Assembly (NCBI GenBank): GCA_035582835.1
Contig: JAYKAV010002441.1
Coordinates: forward strand, 205,252-269,251
Source of the DNA: Phoebastria nigripes
Lineage: Eukaryota; Chordata; Aves; Procellariiformes; Diomedeidae
Length of the DNA: 64,000 nucleotides
Reading direction: 5' to 3'
The notes below the pieces were generated by a model. It was not told the DNA's origin, did no database searches, and was given only the letters and a program-made list of their open reading frames with translations. The translations under genes were made by a program, and so were the position numbers. Below, piece by piece: positions 11,964-25,049 of the stretch (positions are counted from its first letter, which is position 1; the number at the start of each line of letters is the position of its first letter).

Positions 11964-14580
11964 AGTNAGAATTCCTGCAAGTATAAAACTATTCTTAACT
12001 ATAAGGTCTGTGGTCAAGCTCAGTCCAATGCTGAGTCCAGCATAAAGCCAATGCAATCTTTGAGATTGATTGAAGCTTTCAAGACAAAACTGACAAGGGC
12101 TGATCCTGCCACAACAGTGATTTTCCACAGAGAGGTTATTTTTAAACCGAAACAGAGGAAAGTTCACATCTGGAGACCTGAATGCTATCATTTTTATTCT
12201 GGCTGAAGCTGACCTTTTACTTTTAGATGTGGGAATTTGTCTAGATCAGGTTTGGATGTTCTGTGTTTGAAGTTAATGTTATGGAGGCACTTCATCTTTG
12301 TCTACAGGTCTGGTTAATAGTAGGTATGATGTGGACATAATGCTCTGTACAGCACAGCCCTGCACAAATGACATGGATGGATCCACACCAAACCACAGGT
12401 GCTGGCTCACCCATTTGCTGGGGAAGCCTGGACCTAGGTCCAGCTCTAAATCATATGGCTGTCTCTCATCCTTGTGCAAAACCTGTGCTTTGCCTGGCCT
12501 TGAAGTTTGGGGTTGGCGTGGCTCTGGATCTTTGTGGCCTATGCTCCTCTCTGCTCTGAATTACAGGGACAGCAGACCTGTGTTTGGGCTGTGGTAGTTC
12601 TGACCTAAGAAAGGCTTGCAATAGGCTGCGGTACAAAACAAAAACTGATCAAAAGCAAGCTGTCCAGTGTGTTTCCCAAGTTTACTTTTGCCTGTTGACT
12701 TTTTTTTTATTGCAGACTAGATGATGTGTTGGTTGCTCTCAGAAAAGAAAGACCCTGATTTGTAAATGACATGAGGTCTCCCTGATGGACCTGCCAAGCA
12801 GGCTGGAGCCCAGACCCCATGTTCAGTGTTAGTGCTGTGAAGAATTGGCTTTTTGTCCACCTGCAATTTATTGTGCTGCCTGATGCTTCCCTATCTCCTG
12901 CAGAGCAGAGAAAAGCTACAAATATTGCCCCTTTTCTCCTCTCATAGGAGTCCTTTCCACCAGTAGGTCTGGTTTTTCCTTGCCTGACTTGCCTTCAACT
13001 CAGATGAGGTTGGGGATGTCTGCCATGCCTTGCCCAACTAGGCACTTTTCTGTCTTTGCTGACCCCCACTGCAAGAGCCAGAGGGGGAATGTAAGTGTGT
13101 TGAACTACAAAAAATCACCCATCTTACAGCCTTACTGGGGAGTACTGATGCCACTTTACTTCAATAGAGAGGGAATCCTGTTCCCTGCCAGTGCCAGGGG
13201 CAATTTTCTAAGCTATACTCTTTGTATGACTAATCAACACATGGACCTTGAATTATCTTGCAGTAGTATTGACACTTACACAGCACCATGTGTTTATATG
13301 GACAGAGAGTGGCAGCTTACCTCTACCAAAACACATAGATTTTATTCAGGAGAGGATTTCTCTTTAAGGACAAAACTAATTGAACAGAGCTAGCAACTCT
13401 GTCATGGTAACTCTGATATATTTGGTGTTAATTATTCATATTGAAACAGGCAGAAGCCACAAGAACTGCTTTACAACCTACTGGAGATAGTCCTTAAAAA
13501 CACTAATTAATGCTCCCATTGCTATCATAAGATGCCCAGTGTCTCCACCTGAAAAAATAGATAGCAGGTATGTTGAGGGAGAGGGCTCAGGTGACTTGAG
13601 TAAGCGATGCAGAGACCAGTGCCTCTGAGCAGTGACCAGGTCCAAAATGTTTCTGGCTTTAAGGCTGTGTTCTTCTCTCTGGAGAATATCTCTCTGATTG
13701 CTTCTCACCTCTGAGACCTCTCTGGAGGTCTAGGGGATCTGCAAGACATTTTTTCACTAAGATCTTTTTGGCACAAACATCTTATATTCTTGCCTCAACC
13801 TCTACTACCTGATCTGGGTTTTCCTTACTTTATGCAGTGGAAGTGAGAAAGGGAAAGTTTGTTTTGGGATCAGACGTTACATCTGGCTTGAAGCCCTTTT
13901 TCCTACAGACGTCAGTATTGCCTAGGTTTTTCATGATGCACACATGGCACTGGAAGGGTGACTTGTGTTCAGGGGAGCGTAAGTCCAATGATAGCAATCA
14001 CTCCCCATCAGTTGGTTGTTCTTGAGAAGCTTTAGCATCTGTTAAAGAGTGTGCTAGTCTTTATATGCATGGCAATGGATGATAGACCAGAGTCTTCCTT
14101 TCTGGTGGTAGCATCAAGCTGGATCAGAATGCTCTCCGCTTCAGGGACATCCATGCAGTGCAGCAGGGCTCAAAGGAGTGCTGTGCAAATATGTGTATGG
14201 CTGAAGGGAAAGAGGCAGCAGGCAGGAGGGAAGGGAAAATCAGAGNGCTGGCCACAGCGAGCAGAGAAAGGAGCATCGTCCAGTACTGACAACATACAGC
14301 TGTGGGTCTGTTGCCCATGGCTAGCTCTTCATTATCACACACACTTCACTTGAAATCATAGTGTCAGCCCTCCAGGCTTCAGCTGGGAGTGCTATGCTGG
14401 CTGGAGCCAAGTGAATTTTCCCCTTAAATCTGAACACCAAAGTTTCTGGAAAAAAATGAGCTCTGAGAGAATGAAATCACATTGAATTCCACTAATAATT
14501 TTGGATAGAAAAAGTTGAAGGGAATGTTCTGGTAATGTCAAAGCAATATTTTTAATGTGTTCCAAATGAGATATTCAGCG

Positions 14581-14621
14581 GTTTTTTTGGTTTGTTGTTT
14601 TTTGGTTTGGTTTTTTTTTTC
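14581..14621 (+). repeat. T/G-rich low-complexity tract
   Basis: Same TTTGG/TTTTG composition as the tract at 7175-7260, shorter. Confidence 0.85.
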
Positions 14622-15824
14622 TGGAAATGCCTCCAGCTGGCATTGAAACTTCTGATTTTGAAAAAAACAGGTTTGTTTTTAAACAACAGGTCAATTCAGA
14701 AAGTTTCAGTTTGGGTTCAGCATGGTAGAATCCCCTGCTCTGCTTTTGATTGTTCATTTTCACCAGTGAATCAAACCAATATTATTTACTCTGCTCTAAT
14801 GCTGACAGTGTTCTCAGCCTCCTTCAGATGGAAGAGCATGCAGCAATAATTTTTGCCTCCTTCCCTTCCCTGCCCAGAACCATCCCGGCCACCCATGCTC
14901 TGTAGGGACCATACATGGTTGGCTTCCAAGACTGTGAAATGGGATGACACGAGCAGATCCATGGAAGTAAATGTGGCTACCCATGTTATTAAATTCAAGC
15001 ACANGGCTGGTTCTTTTCTGTTAGGGCAAATGCCATTGGTGGGGATTCAAGGACTAGTAGAAGGGTTAAATTTTTCTCCAACTTATCTTTTACAGGTCTG
15101 TTCTATGGAAGTATCCTTTATTTTTCACTGGACTTTTTTTTTCTCACCTAGTTGAACAAAATGGCTTTCAGCAACCTGTATCACCATAATTCACTAACCT
15201 GACTCCTTATTATTGAAAAAAATTATTAGCTTTTCTATAAACTCTTCTGGCCAAACTTTTCTTAACATAGGTGTACATAGTTGAAAATGACTGAACAGAT
15301 AAGAGGGAAATTAAGGCTGGAACTTAAGGGGGAGTCAAGTGCTTTTATAGTGGGTTATACTGGTACACGCCAGGTGCCCCAGGCAGCATAACTGGAACCT
15401 TGACCTCCATTTGACTCTTGCTGCTGTAAGCAGATTTGCTATTTGAATTTCTGCCCACAGCAGAGCCCCTCCTGAAGAGAAGATCTTGCTTGTGTGCCAT
15501 TTTTTTCCTTATAAAAGACAAAACAATTGCTTCTCCAGTGCTGCTGGTGACAAGTAGTGCACTTCCTCAGAGTAAGCTGGGCGTGCTTTCTGTGGTATCT
15601 GGATCAGAGTCCGTGCTCCCCTCCCTGATTTTCTCTTTCTGGGACTGGTTATTTACACCCTGCAATCTCTCTACCACTCAGGGACCTGTCTTTAAAAATA
15701 TTATTGCATCAGAGAGGGGTTTTCAAACTAATTTCAATACTTTATTTCTAGTGCTTTGTGGCAAATGTCTGCCCTGACTGACTTCCCACGTAGGCACTCT
15801 GAGTTCACTTGGCTGGCTCGGGGT

Positions 15825-15853
15825 GTAAGGTCCTGATCCTGAAAGCACATGTG
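15825..15853. repeat. Short scrap of the palindrome-like repeat
   Basis: GGTCCTGATCCTGAAAGCAC followed by ATGTGG resembles the outer arm (CCTGATCCTGCAAACAC) of the repeat seen at 24136-24243. Very short. Confidence 0.35.
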
Positions 15854-17744
15854 GATTTTTTTCTAAGGGGCTTGGTGGCCCTGTTTGCAGTATTTGCAGC
15901 TCTTAAGCTGTGAAAGTTGTACTTCGATATCAGACTGGATTTAATCCCTTTTAGTCTATGGATTAGAGGACGACCCTTCTTGATGCTGGATGAGAGAAGA
16001 GAGTTGCTTTCCTTGTATTTCCACTTTCAATTACAGCTTTTAAATACTCTGAACATTGTCTACAGCTTTCAGCCCTGATGTTTCCTCTGTAGGAGTTGTA
16101 ATGAGTAGAGAAAATGGAGAAAGGCAGGCTACAGCCGCCGTGGTAGGTCCTGGATTTGTTTATATTTGGCAAATGTTTGGCACATTGTGACGATAAATCA
16201 GTAAAATAATCACAGTATTTCCAGCTCTGTGAATTCTAAATCCTGATGTATAAAATAAGCGAAGAAAATAAACAGTGTGTGATCTTTCAGTAGCATCTCT
16301 GTATGTCTTATTATCGTTTCCTCATTGTATTCAACAGTGCTTAAGAATAGTGTCTGTAGTCTCTTAAATACCAAAGAAAAGGGGACCCAGAGTATCACAG
16401 CTCTGCAGGGCTTGTACATGCAGCTAGAGCAAGTATTTTCCAATTTCATCCTCAGCCAGGGAGTCCAGAAACTACTGTTCTTGTCTCTTTTAAATGATAG
16501 CAACGGGTCTCTCCATATTGCTTGACTCCATGAGCTGGAGATTCAAAAAGGTCCCTAAATAACACTAGATTTGCAACACAAGTTGTAGAAGCAAAAATGG
16601 GTATGACTTCTTTCATGTTAAGGGCTGTTTTCTTCCCAGGTTGGAGTAAGTGGAAACTATCTATCTTGGTTAACTCTCCCGATTTACTAACCCCCTGACG
16701 ACCTCCAGCTTCTGTAACAAAAAATCCAGACTGAAATAACAGCAGTGGAGAGTTTCCAGATGTCCGCCCTGTTCTCAGTGTGCAACTGCATGTGGTATTT
16801 AAACAGCTTCATCACTTTACCCCATCTCCCTAGTAATTTAACCATACCTAATAATATAAAATTGCCTAAGTTGGTCAGCAGAAGGAAGCATTTATTCTGT
16901 CTCACCACCAATTTGTCTATGAACCCCTATTTCTTCAGTGACAAAGATGCTTCTATAACTTAGTGCAGCATGTTAAGAAGAAAGCTCTTAGCATGTAACA
17001 AAAACTGAGCAGCACAACAGTCTGTTTAAAAAATTGTCAGGGTTAAGTAATCTCATTTGCTTTAAATTGAATGATGTATGTACCGCACTCCAGTGAAATA
17101 TAATGATCAAGACCTTCTGCTGGTATTAAACATTATCCTTCCTTTCAAGCCATAAGATGCTTACAAACCACAATGCAATGTTGTCTGGAGGTAACCACAC
17201 CGGCTAAAGAGCAGTACAGTCATTTTAGCATGGGACTATATGCTCAAGCAAATAGATAGCCTCTTTCTCAGCAGGGCTAATTAGCTTAACCAACTCCCCC
17301 CTGCCCCCAAAAGCTACCATATTGCTGCCACTGCTGGAGCAGACTCACGTATAGCCGGAGGGAATCTGTAGCCAGTGATGCATTACACACTATGGAAATA
17401 CTCAAAAAGGAAGCTGAACTGGTTTGTCATGTATGAGAAAGTGACCCATTTTTGCATTCGTCTCCTTTTTTCCCTCCACCTGTTCTCCCTTTGTTCTCCC
17501 ACCTACAAGCAACCAAATGTGCTACTGCTGCATCCTTTTTTCCTAAATCACGGCAAACTCGTCATTCACAGCAAATGCCTGACTGCTGTGAATGGCCAGG
17601 TTTTATCGCAATATAGCCTATTTTTTCTGGTTTGGCAGTGCCGTTATAAGCAGAACCTCTCCAAAAACTGTAACAGTAGGAAGACATTTTGTGATGCTGT
17701 GTACCCAGAGTATGCCCCACATTCTTGCAGTCTTGTGACAGACA

Positions 17745-17850
17745 CTAACAGATGCATCACCACAGCCCCACGAGGCAGGGTAGTGCTAATTATCCTAAAT
17801 TACAGACGTAAAACTGAGATGAAAGAACTTGGACCCACAGAGGTATTTAG
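17745..17850 (+). repeat. Ancient MIR-like SINE remnant
   Basis: CGAGGCAGGGTAGTGCTAAT, then TATCCTAAATTACAGACGT and AAAACTGAGATGAAAG follow the order of the MIR consensus (GAGGTAGGTACTATTATTAT, CCCCATTTTACAGATGAGG, AAACTGAGGCACAGAG). The reverse-orientation copy at 9768-9905 carries the same blocks in complement. Confidence 0.55.
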
Positions 17851-19020
17851 TTACCTACACTCCCCATCTAAATCAAGGGGATAATGTTGTCTCTACATAC
17901 CTTTGTAGATCTGAAGGTGAGAGACTTTTTGTGAGGTCATGCTGAACCACATGGAGCAGCAGCAATTGGAAATGATGTTTCCCAGGACCTGGACCAGCAT
18001 CTTTATTAGTGCTCAGTGAGTCCAGAGAGCTTGCTTACACTGGGATGAACTGCTGTGTATAAAAGGCAGGAGCCAATTCACTTCTTTCTGAGGCAACCGA
18101 GTCCCTAGGTTTGCGGGCCAGCGTCTGTGCAGCAACACAACTCCTCCCTACCCCTGATTTGGAGTGTCCCAATATCTCTCTCTGCCAGCTCATTATTCCC
18201 TCTATTCTTTTTTGTGTTATATGCTGGGAAGTTCCCTCCTCCAAGTCTGATATAGCAAACTCCACTCCTATGTAAATATCTACCTCCTTGTCTCATCTGA
18301 GAAGGTGGTCTCTGTCAACTAGACACTTGTGACAAAGCAGCAGGTAGTTTTTCTATCACGGGTAAATGTGGATGATGTTTTGCACATCTGTGCCATATTC
18401 TGTGGTTTTGTAAACTCCTTTAGGGACCAGCCTGTGTTTCCCCCATGACCAGTTACAAAGGATTCATGTGTGACTGTGCACAGTGCAATGGACATCTGAG
18501 CAGACCTTTTGCAGCAGATGGGGAATGCAAATGGAGGTCTTGGGGCAGCAAAAATTGTAATTTCTTGTCCCTTTTTTATTATTCATTCCTACAGTTATTA
18601 GCCTTAGAGGTTTCTTCCTGTAACCTCAAAAATATCGTAGCATGAAGCACGAAGTGTTGCTGAGTTGGTATGAGTTTTAAGGGATCAAGGGCAGGTTGCA
18701 AGGGTCCTGTGGGAAAGTAAGGGGCTGTCTGAAAACGAGCTATTCCACTTCTACCCCCCCGACAAACTACTGAAACACCTCAAGTGTTGAACTTTCAGAG
18801 TAAGCACCTATCTTCCTTCTGTTACCAGAAGGATACAGAACTATTAAAATAAAGTTAAAAACGAAAACCTGGGAGGGCTGGCCTCCCACATGCTGAATAT
18901 GCCCTTACTCCGTTAAGTCATTGACCTCCAGGGAACCACTCCAGAAGAGTTTCAGGGGAGTGCCACACTATCTCACCAGCTGCTAAGCATTTTCTTTCTT
19001 CTTACATGCTATGAGGGTGG

Positions 19021-19050
19021 GGGAAAAAAAAGAAAAAAAGAAAAAAAAAA
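19021..19050 (+). repeat. A-rich tract
   Basis: Poly-A interrupted by single G bases. Confidence 0.85.
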
Positions 19051-20558
19051 TCAAAATTTCACTATTTTCCTAGAGATTTAAAAAGGGGAAATGCATGGAA
19101 ATATTTTGTTTCTGAAACTTTAGTAACAACAGCAGTATCAAAATTGTCTAGTCTGGTTTTGGTGTTTTCTTGGATGTCTCAGTTTTGTGCAGTGGACGCG
19201 CTTTCAGCTGAAAACCTTCTCATGGCTATACAATTAAATGAGGTGGAATGAAATAAGAGTATGTCACAGGCCATGGTATGCACCAACAAATGGAATATGT
19301 GCCTGATGTGTTCAAGTGTCCAAGCACTAAATTAGTCACACATGATAATGCCCTTGTTACTCACGGTCTTCACACAGACACTTTGGCTAGCTCAGGGTCA
19401 TGATCCTTCCTTTTGCTATGCTAACACACCTTCTGAATTAGGAAGATCTTTGCAAAACCAAAGAAATTTAAATAGTTATGATCACTTCTCTCAGCTGAAT
19501 CAATTCTAGTCCTTCGGTGACAGAAACATACCAGTTCTCCAGTCATCCACGGAGTCTTCTAGGACAGACAAAATTGACTTTCTGTCACTCAAACACAAGT
19601 AGGAGAAAAAACATCTTGAAGCCCCACCTACTACAAAACTTTCAGGACTAAATTACAAAGCAGCAAAGCAGGGCACATGGCCATTTTCCCTTCTGTGATG
19701 CTAAAACGTACCATATTGCAAAGGCTCCGATCATATGTGTATGTGGGTATATATTTATCTGTACGGCTACCGGGTGAAAGGAGCAGAGGGAGGGTACTTA
19801 TGTAGCAATGGGCAGTTTGTGGTGATTTTCTTAAATGGCTGAGTTTAAGCTGAATTTTTAAATTTCTGAGAAGGTGGCTTATGATGCCTGGCTACGTTAC
19901 CCATCCTATCACTGTTCTAAGCTCAGGTAAATATAACACCTTGGGAAAAAACTATGCAAGGGTTTTTTCTTTTTTTCTTTTTTCCCCTACAAGTCACACT
20001 ATGGCAAGCTTCTTCCAGTCCTGAAATACAGGGGACACTGTCTGTGATAAGCCCTGGAAGAAAACTGCACACTGTTATTTTGCCAGTCCTTAAATTCTTT
20101 AGTGATTATTTCTGGGGAATTATATATGCTGTATGAATACTTTCCTCAGTTAGGAAATAAGTTGACCTGGGACATACTGCCTTGCTGATCAAAACCAATC
20201 CTTTATCTTCTGCAAATATGAAAAGATGCCATGTGATCCTAGAGCAACAGGGACTGCAATATGCTTGGCAAAGTATCACATGAGAAGGAAAGGGAAAAGA
20301 GAAATGAGACAGTAACAGGTATGATGAATTATTATGTGTTGAAGCATCTAATAAAAAGAACAGTCAGAGCAGCAGGGCACAGCAGTGGAGGAAAGGAAAA
20401 AAAAAAAAAACCAACTGTGGAGTTAGTACTTTAATTCTTTTAGTGAGAGAGGCAGCTCCAGTGCGGTACGTCCTTGAGATCACAGAGCATCTTGAAGAGT
20501 GGTAGTTAGAGCGAAACACAGTAAAAAGACACAGAAGTAGGCGCAGTGAAAAGGCAGA

Positions 20559-20564
20559 TTTATT
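20559..20564 (-). terminator. Candidate poly(A) signal AATAAA, minus strand
   Basis: AATAAA on the minus strand, with a TGTA motif a short way upstream (inside CTGTACAG) and a downstream stretch containing TTCTGTGTC and TTTTTACTGTGTTT, which fits the GU/U-rich element needed for cleavage. Two more AATAAA hexamers lie within 240 bp upstream (20647-20652 and 20797-20802). A candidate end of the PALM2 transcript; the distance of 8 kb from the stop codon makes this uncertain. Confidence 0.4.
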
Positions 20565-21210
20565 TACTAGTATTACTGTACAGAGAAAAAAAAAAAGAGA
20601 GAAGCCACAGTTACAGCATGGCTGTTGCTGGCAGTGTTCTTGGTTTTTTATTTTTGTTTTTTGTACTCATTTTTTTAATCTGAAGAAAAAAACATAACAG
20701 TCAAAAAAGTACACTTCAGGTTACAAAGTACAGCAGCTATCCCCAGCAATTCTAATCCAGTGTTAGCACAGCAGTTTTTCCCCAACAAAATGGGATTTTA
20801 TTTACATTAGCTCACAAAGAAAGTGGGAGACTAAAGCTTAAAAAAAATCTCAACCACAACCTACATTCACCATAAAAGCTGCATTTTACACAACATTTTC
20901 TTGAACCCCTATAAAGAGTCATTCATCTATGGAGAGAACGTAGTCGGGAGGGGCAGGAAACCTTCAGAAATGTGTTCTTTGCCTTTGTCCTGACCTGCTC
21001 TTGCTTGGCTACCTTTGCTGCACTCAGATTCAGTGGCCACTGGAAAAGCAAAAATCTTTCAAATGGATTTATCTCCTGTATCTGCCCCTAAACAGTGCCT
21101 ACATCCATACTTGCAAAATAACAGGGACAAAATTTGAGCCCATCATCAGTAAAGCACCTTAATCATAGACATGGGCTGATCTTAGCATATCCTCAAGGCT
21201 ATCCCTAACC

Positions 21211-21295
21211 AGCACAGTGCTTAAGTATGTGTTACACTTCAAGCAAGTGCTTAAGATTAGTGGAGCTTAAGCGCCGTGTTCAATTGGGACTTTAT
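21211..21295. repeat. Ancient palindrome-like amniote repeat
   Basis: Contains CAGTGCTTAAGTATGTGTTA, CAAGCAAGTGCTTAAG, GGAGCTTAAG and CAATTGGGACTT. The recurring GTGCTTAA arms and the worn TCAATGGGACT core match the copy at 22241-22365. Confidence 0.5.
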
Positions 21296-22240
21296 ATGGT
21301 TGCACAAAACCTTCTTTATTTTTGAGTTTGCCTCTCTCTGACCGGCACATTAACTTGGAGGGATACCAGTAGCTTCTTGGCAGCTAATTTTACTGAGAAT
21401 GCCTTTGCATGCTGGATCAGTCTGTGGGGAAGCTCACATTTTCTTCTGGCTCCTTTACTCCTGCTCCAGTAGCAACCTGACAATTAGGGAGTGGCTTGCC
21501 CTCTGCTCCCTTAAGTGGCTTCTGGATGCTGATATTTTATGCACTTGGGCACACCTAGCTCATACTGGCTTGGGGGGCTTAGTGTGTTCCCACAGGAGTG
21601 GGAAGAGAGACAGCAGATTTACCTAAATAGTAAGATTTTAGTGGAACATACTGGGCAACCCAGATTAATAGATAGGGAGAGTGCTCCTCTAGTATCAAAT
21701 TTGCCCTAGGAATCCNGGAAAATGCAGGAAGATGTCCAAATGCTGAGGACAGGATACCTTCATTTCTTTTTGCTTGGGACTCATGCCAACAGGCCTAAGG
21801 TGAGGTTTTTAACTCCAGTCTCTCTTTTCTTCCCCCTGTCTTTGGTGATAGAGACCACAAAAAGGGGAGAAGAGAGAGGGGTAAAAAGGAGCAGCTGAGC
21901 AATGGTGTCCAGCATGAGAGCACATACAGAGACAGGCAGAGTCTGGAGCAGAGGCATGCAGAGGGAAAAATTTGGAAGAAAAACTTACACTGCCTCTTTT
22001 ATGTTGCATTTTTGTGCAGGTATGAAATTCACCCCCATCCTTTTCAGGCACTGGGAGTTTTGAGAGTTCCTGGGGGGTGTTTGTCTACTTTCAAACACAG
22101 TCAGCAAGGAGACCATGCTCTAACCCCCTCTCTGCAGAAAAGTGCACCAGTTTCACAACACCATTTAAAAATCTATCTAATTAAAGGAACGAGAAGATAC
22201 AGTTAAAGCAGCATAAGCCTTGCTTGTAGCATATTGTTTA

Positions 22241-22365
22241 AAGACCAGACCCTATAAGCATTTGTGCATGTGCTTAAACTTATCTGGGTCATCCCATTAA
22301 GCTGAAAAGGGCTNCTTGGGTGCTTAATTTTATGCTCATGGGCAAGTCTTAAGGTCTTATAGACC
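22241..22365. repeat. Ancient palindrome-like amniote repeat
   Basis: Arms GCATTTGTGCATGTGCTTAA and TGCTTAATTTTATGCTCATG with CAAGTCTTAAGG surround a core TCATCCCATTAAGCTG...AAAAGGG. The two halves are roughly reverse complements of each other. One ambiguous base at 22314. Confidence 0.55.
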
Positions 22366-24135
22366 TACAGGATAGATATGCAAGGTCTAAATTCAGGTAT
22401 GGATCACGAACATACCAATGCAAGTTAAAAATGTACAAATATACCCAAACTGGTGGACTTGAGTTACTTAGCTAATTCTAAAAACTTAATTAAGGTGGGG
22501 TTTTTTTTTCAATTTCTAAAGTAGATTAATTCTTAAAACAAACCCCTAAATCCTCCTTTGAGAAGAATTTGGGAAACAATTGCAGGAAAGCTTTTCAATA
22601 CAATAACAGCAAAACCCCTCAAAATAAGAGAAGCTTTTGCAAACTGGAGGAAGGGGCTCAGAATTCTCCACAAGTTTGCCCTGAAGAAAAGTGGCCTATT
22701 CTTAATCCACTGAACAGCCTAAGTGGAACCACCACAGGAAAAAAGCTATAGATTTTGCAAGACTCTTTGAACCCATGAGGAAAAAGGCTCAGTTTTATAA
22801 TGCTTTGATTTTAAATACAAGTGGGACATTTTTGAGAACGTCATGCACCCTTGTCACTATTTACAATCTAAGTTATTATTATAAGTTTATATTACAAGTT
22901 GGATTTATATTCTCTTTGGACTAGATGACAATCCATGTATATTCTAAACTTAATAAATTCAGCCATTTTATACAACTTACTCTTTTACATACAAAAATTA
23001 CAGTCCACATTTTTGTTGGATATTGTCATAGCCTGCGACCTCTGATTAAGCTCAGAACTAAAGTTTACTCTTGCTGCCCAGAAGGGTTATGAAACATAAT
23101 CTGAGCAAATCCTAAACTTTCTAATAGACAGAGAGAACTGGTTGAAACTGAGTGAGTTTAGAAAAAATAAAGACGCCACGTCTCAGCCTGTGGGAAAATC
23201 CTCTACTTTGTCTAAATGATCTTGTTCTACTCTTTCCAGTGGCACCATCTCTTGCATTTTGAAATCTCATGTTGCATAAAGTACAACAAAGTGAAAAAAC
23301 ATATAGGTCTCCTATTTAGCCATAGCTCTCTACTGAAAGTAGGTAGCTATTGCCTACCATGTTGGCTTTCTAGATAAAGAAGTTTGTCTAGCTATAGAAA
23401 GAAGCATAGGTCTTTTTCTGTGAAATAAACTCACTTATTTAGCTGTGTTCATACCAGGTATATTGGATTCTACTCTTCTAACTTTACTCTTTAAAAAGTG
23501 TTGTGATCCTGCTTCCTGGAGAAAATTGTGGTTAGGTCTACAAAAGATCCCAAGAAGCTGGGCATTGTCATAAACGTATGAAAAAGTTCAAAGGCTCAAT
23601 GTCATGGGTAGGATGATATTCAGAAACTCAATCCCCATTTAGGGTTTGTATCTCATTACAAAAATATTTATTCCTTAAAAAAATACACAAATGTAAAATA
23701 CTACGTTTTCTATTATATCCCCACCTACTTTCCAAGTATGCCATTTGGATGTTGGACTAAATCAAAAGGTAGAACACCTTTTATTTCTCTAGCAACTCTG
23801 TATGCTATCTTTCTGCTCCAATTAATTTATTGTATCTCTATAATTTTAATTACTAGTGAACTTGGGTAGAATGGCAGGGGACTAATGTATTAGCTGTCAG
23901 GGAAGTCCCACTTAATATTTGCTCATGAATACCACTGCCGTGGTAGCAATGCTGACTTGGGACCTGATCTGACCAGATGCTAAGCACCATTTTGTTTTGT
24001 GTTTTTCTCAGCAGAAGTAGCAATGCTCAGAGTTATCCTCTAGGATTACACCACCCTGGGCAAACTCAGCAGTGCATAAAATTCATACAGGTACACAAAT
24101 AACACCCAAACTACACCCTGTGTTAATCATTCATG

Positions 24136-24243
24136 CCCTGATCTTGCAGACACCTACACACATTCCTCCTGTGAGTAGTCCTGTTGACTGAAACAGGTCT
24201 ACACACAGCAGATTTAGGCATATGCGTTTTTGTTTGCAGGGCT
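24136..24243. repeat. Ancient palindrome-like amniote repeat
   Basis: Begins CCTGATCTTGCAGACACCTA and ends with TATGCG...TTTGCAGGGC, with a core GTGAGTAGTCCTGTTGACTG then AAACAGGTCTAC. The ends and the core are each near self-complementary, so this is the most complete copy in the window. Confidence 0.55.
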
Positions 24244-25049
24244 GAGGTCTTCTATTGCACTGGTAGAGGTACGCTTCATGGAGAAGGGCTTGTGCACACT
24301 TCTCTTGCTGGGGATTGAAAGATAATGTTGTGTTTATACAGCTTTGGAATACAGCCTGCACTTTTTGGAAAAAAATAAGGAAAAGAAAGATACAAAAAGA
24401 AGAAAGAAACCCAAGAGTGCTAAGGCAAACTGTCAAATGGCACATCATACCTACTTTGTCATTCATTTAGATAACATCACAAAGGCAGACCAGAGGAGTT
24501 CTGTAAACATATACCATACAGTACATCAGCCACAGGAAATTAAAAAAAGAAAACAACCCTGTAATTCTTTTCTTTCTGTATTGATATTCTTGTAATTGAA
24601 AGAGATTGCCTAGCCACTAATCATAATGCTGTGGTTTTTGATTTGTATTTTTCTTCTGTTAAAAAAAAAGAAAGAATGGAAGTAAAATGCAGTGGTTTGC
24701 AAAAGAAACAGTCCCTGAATGCAAACGAGGGACGACATGGAAAGCGGGTTCATACAAACTTAGAAAATACAAAATATAAAAAAGTTTCATAGGTTACTTT
24801 TTCCCAGTCTAGGAAAAGATACACTGAAAAGAGGTTTTTTTGTTTTTGTTTTTCTTACAAAAGTTAAGGCGAGCAGTTTGTTGTGGCAAAATGCTATCAC
24901 GGAACCAGTTTCTGACTCTACTTTTTTGTATCCCCTCATGCTGAAATTTAAAATGTANGTGTGATGGCATAAGTTAAACAGACAGGGAGTTTGCTAAAAC
25001 AATACAAAAAAACCCTCCCATAATGATCCTTACAAAAATCTCTCTCTGC

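Larger units (their letters stand above)
2237..20544. other. Gene-free stretch left of PALM2
   Basis: About 18 kb of AT-rich sequence with no exon, RNA gene or young transposon that I can recognise. Open frames such as 5850-6404 and 17375-17884 on the plus strand lack known domains and have no support from codon pattern or homology. It holds the MIR-like and palindrome-like remnants listed separately and low-complexity tracts at 7175-7260, 14581-14621 and 19021-19050. No AKAP2-like exon was recognised on the minus strand, where it might be expected downstream of PALM2. Confidence 0.7.
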
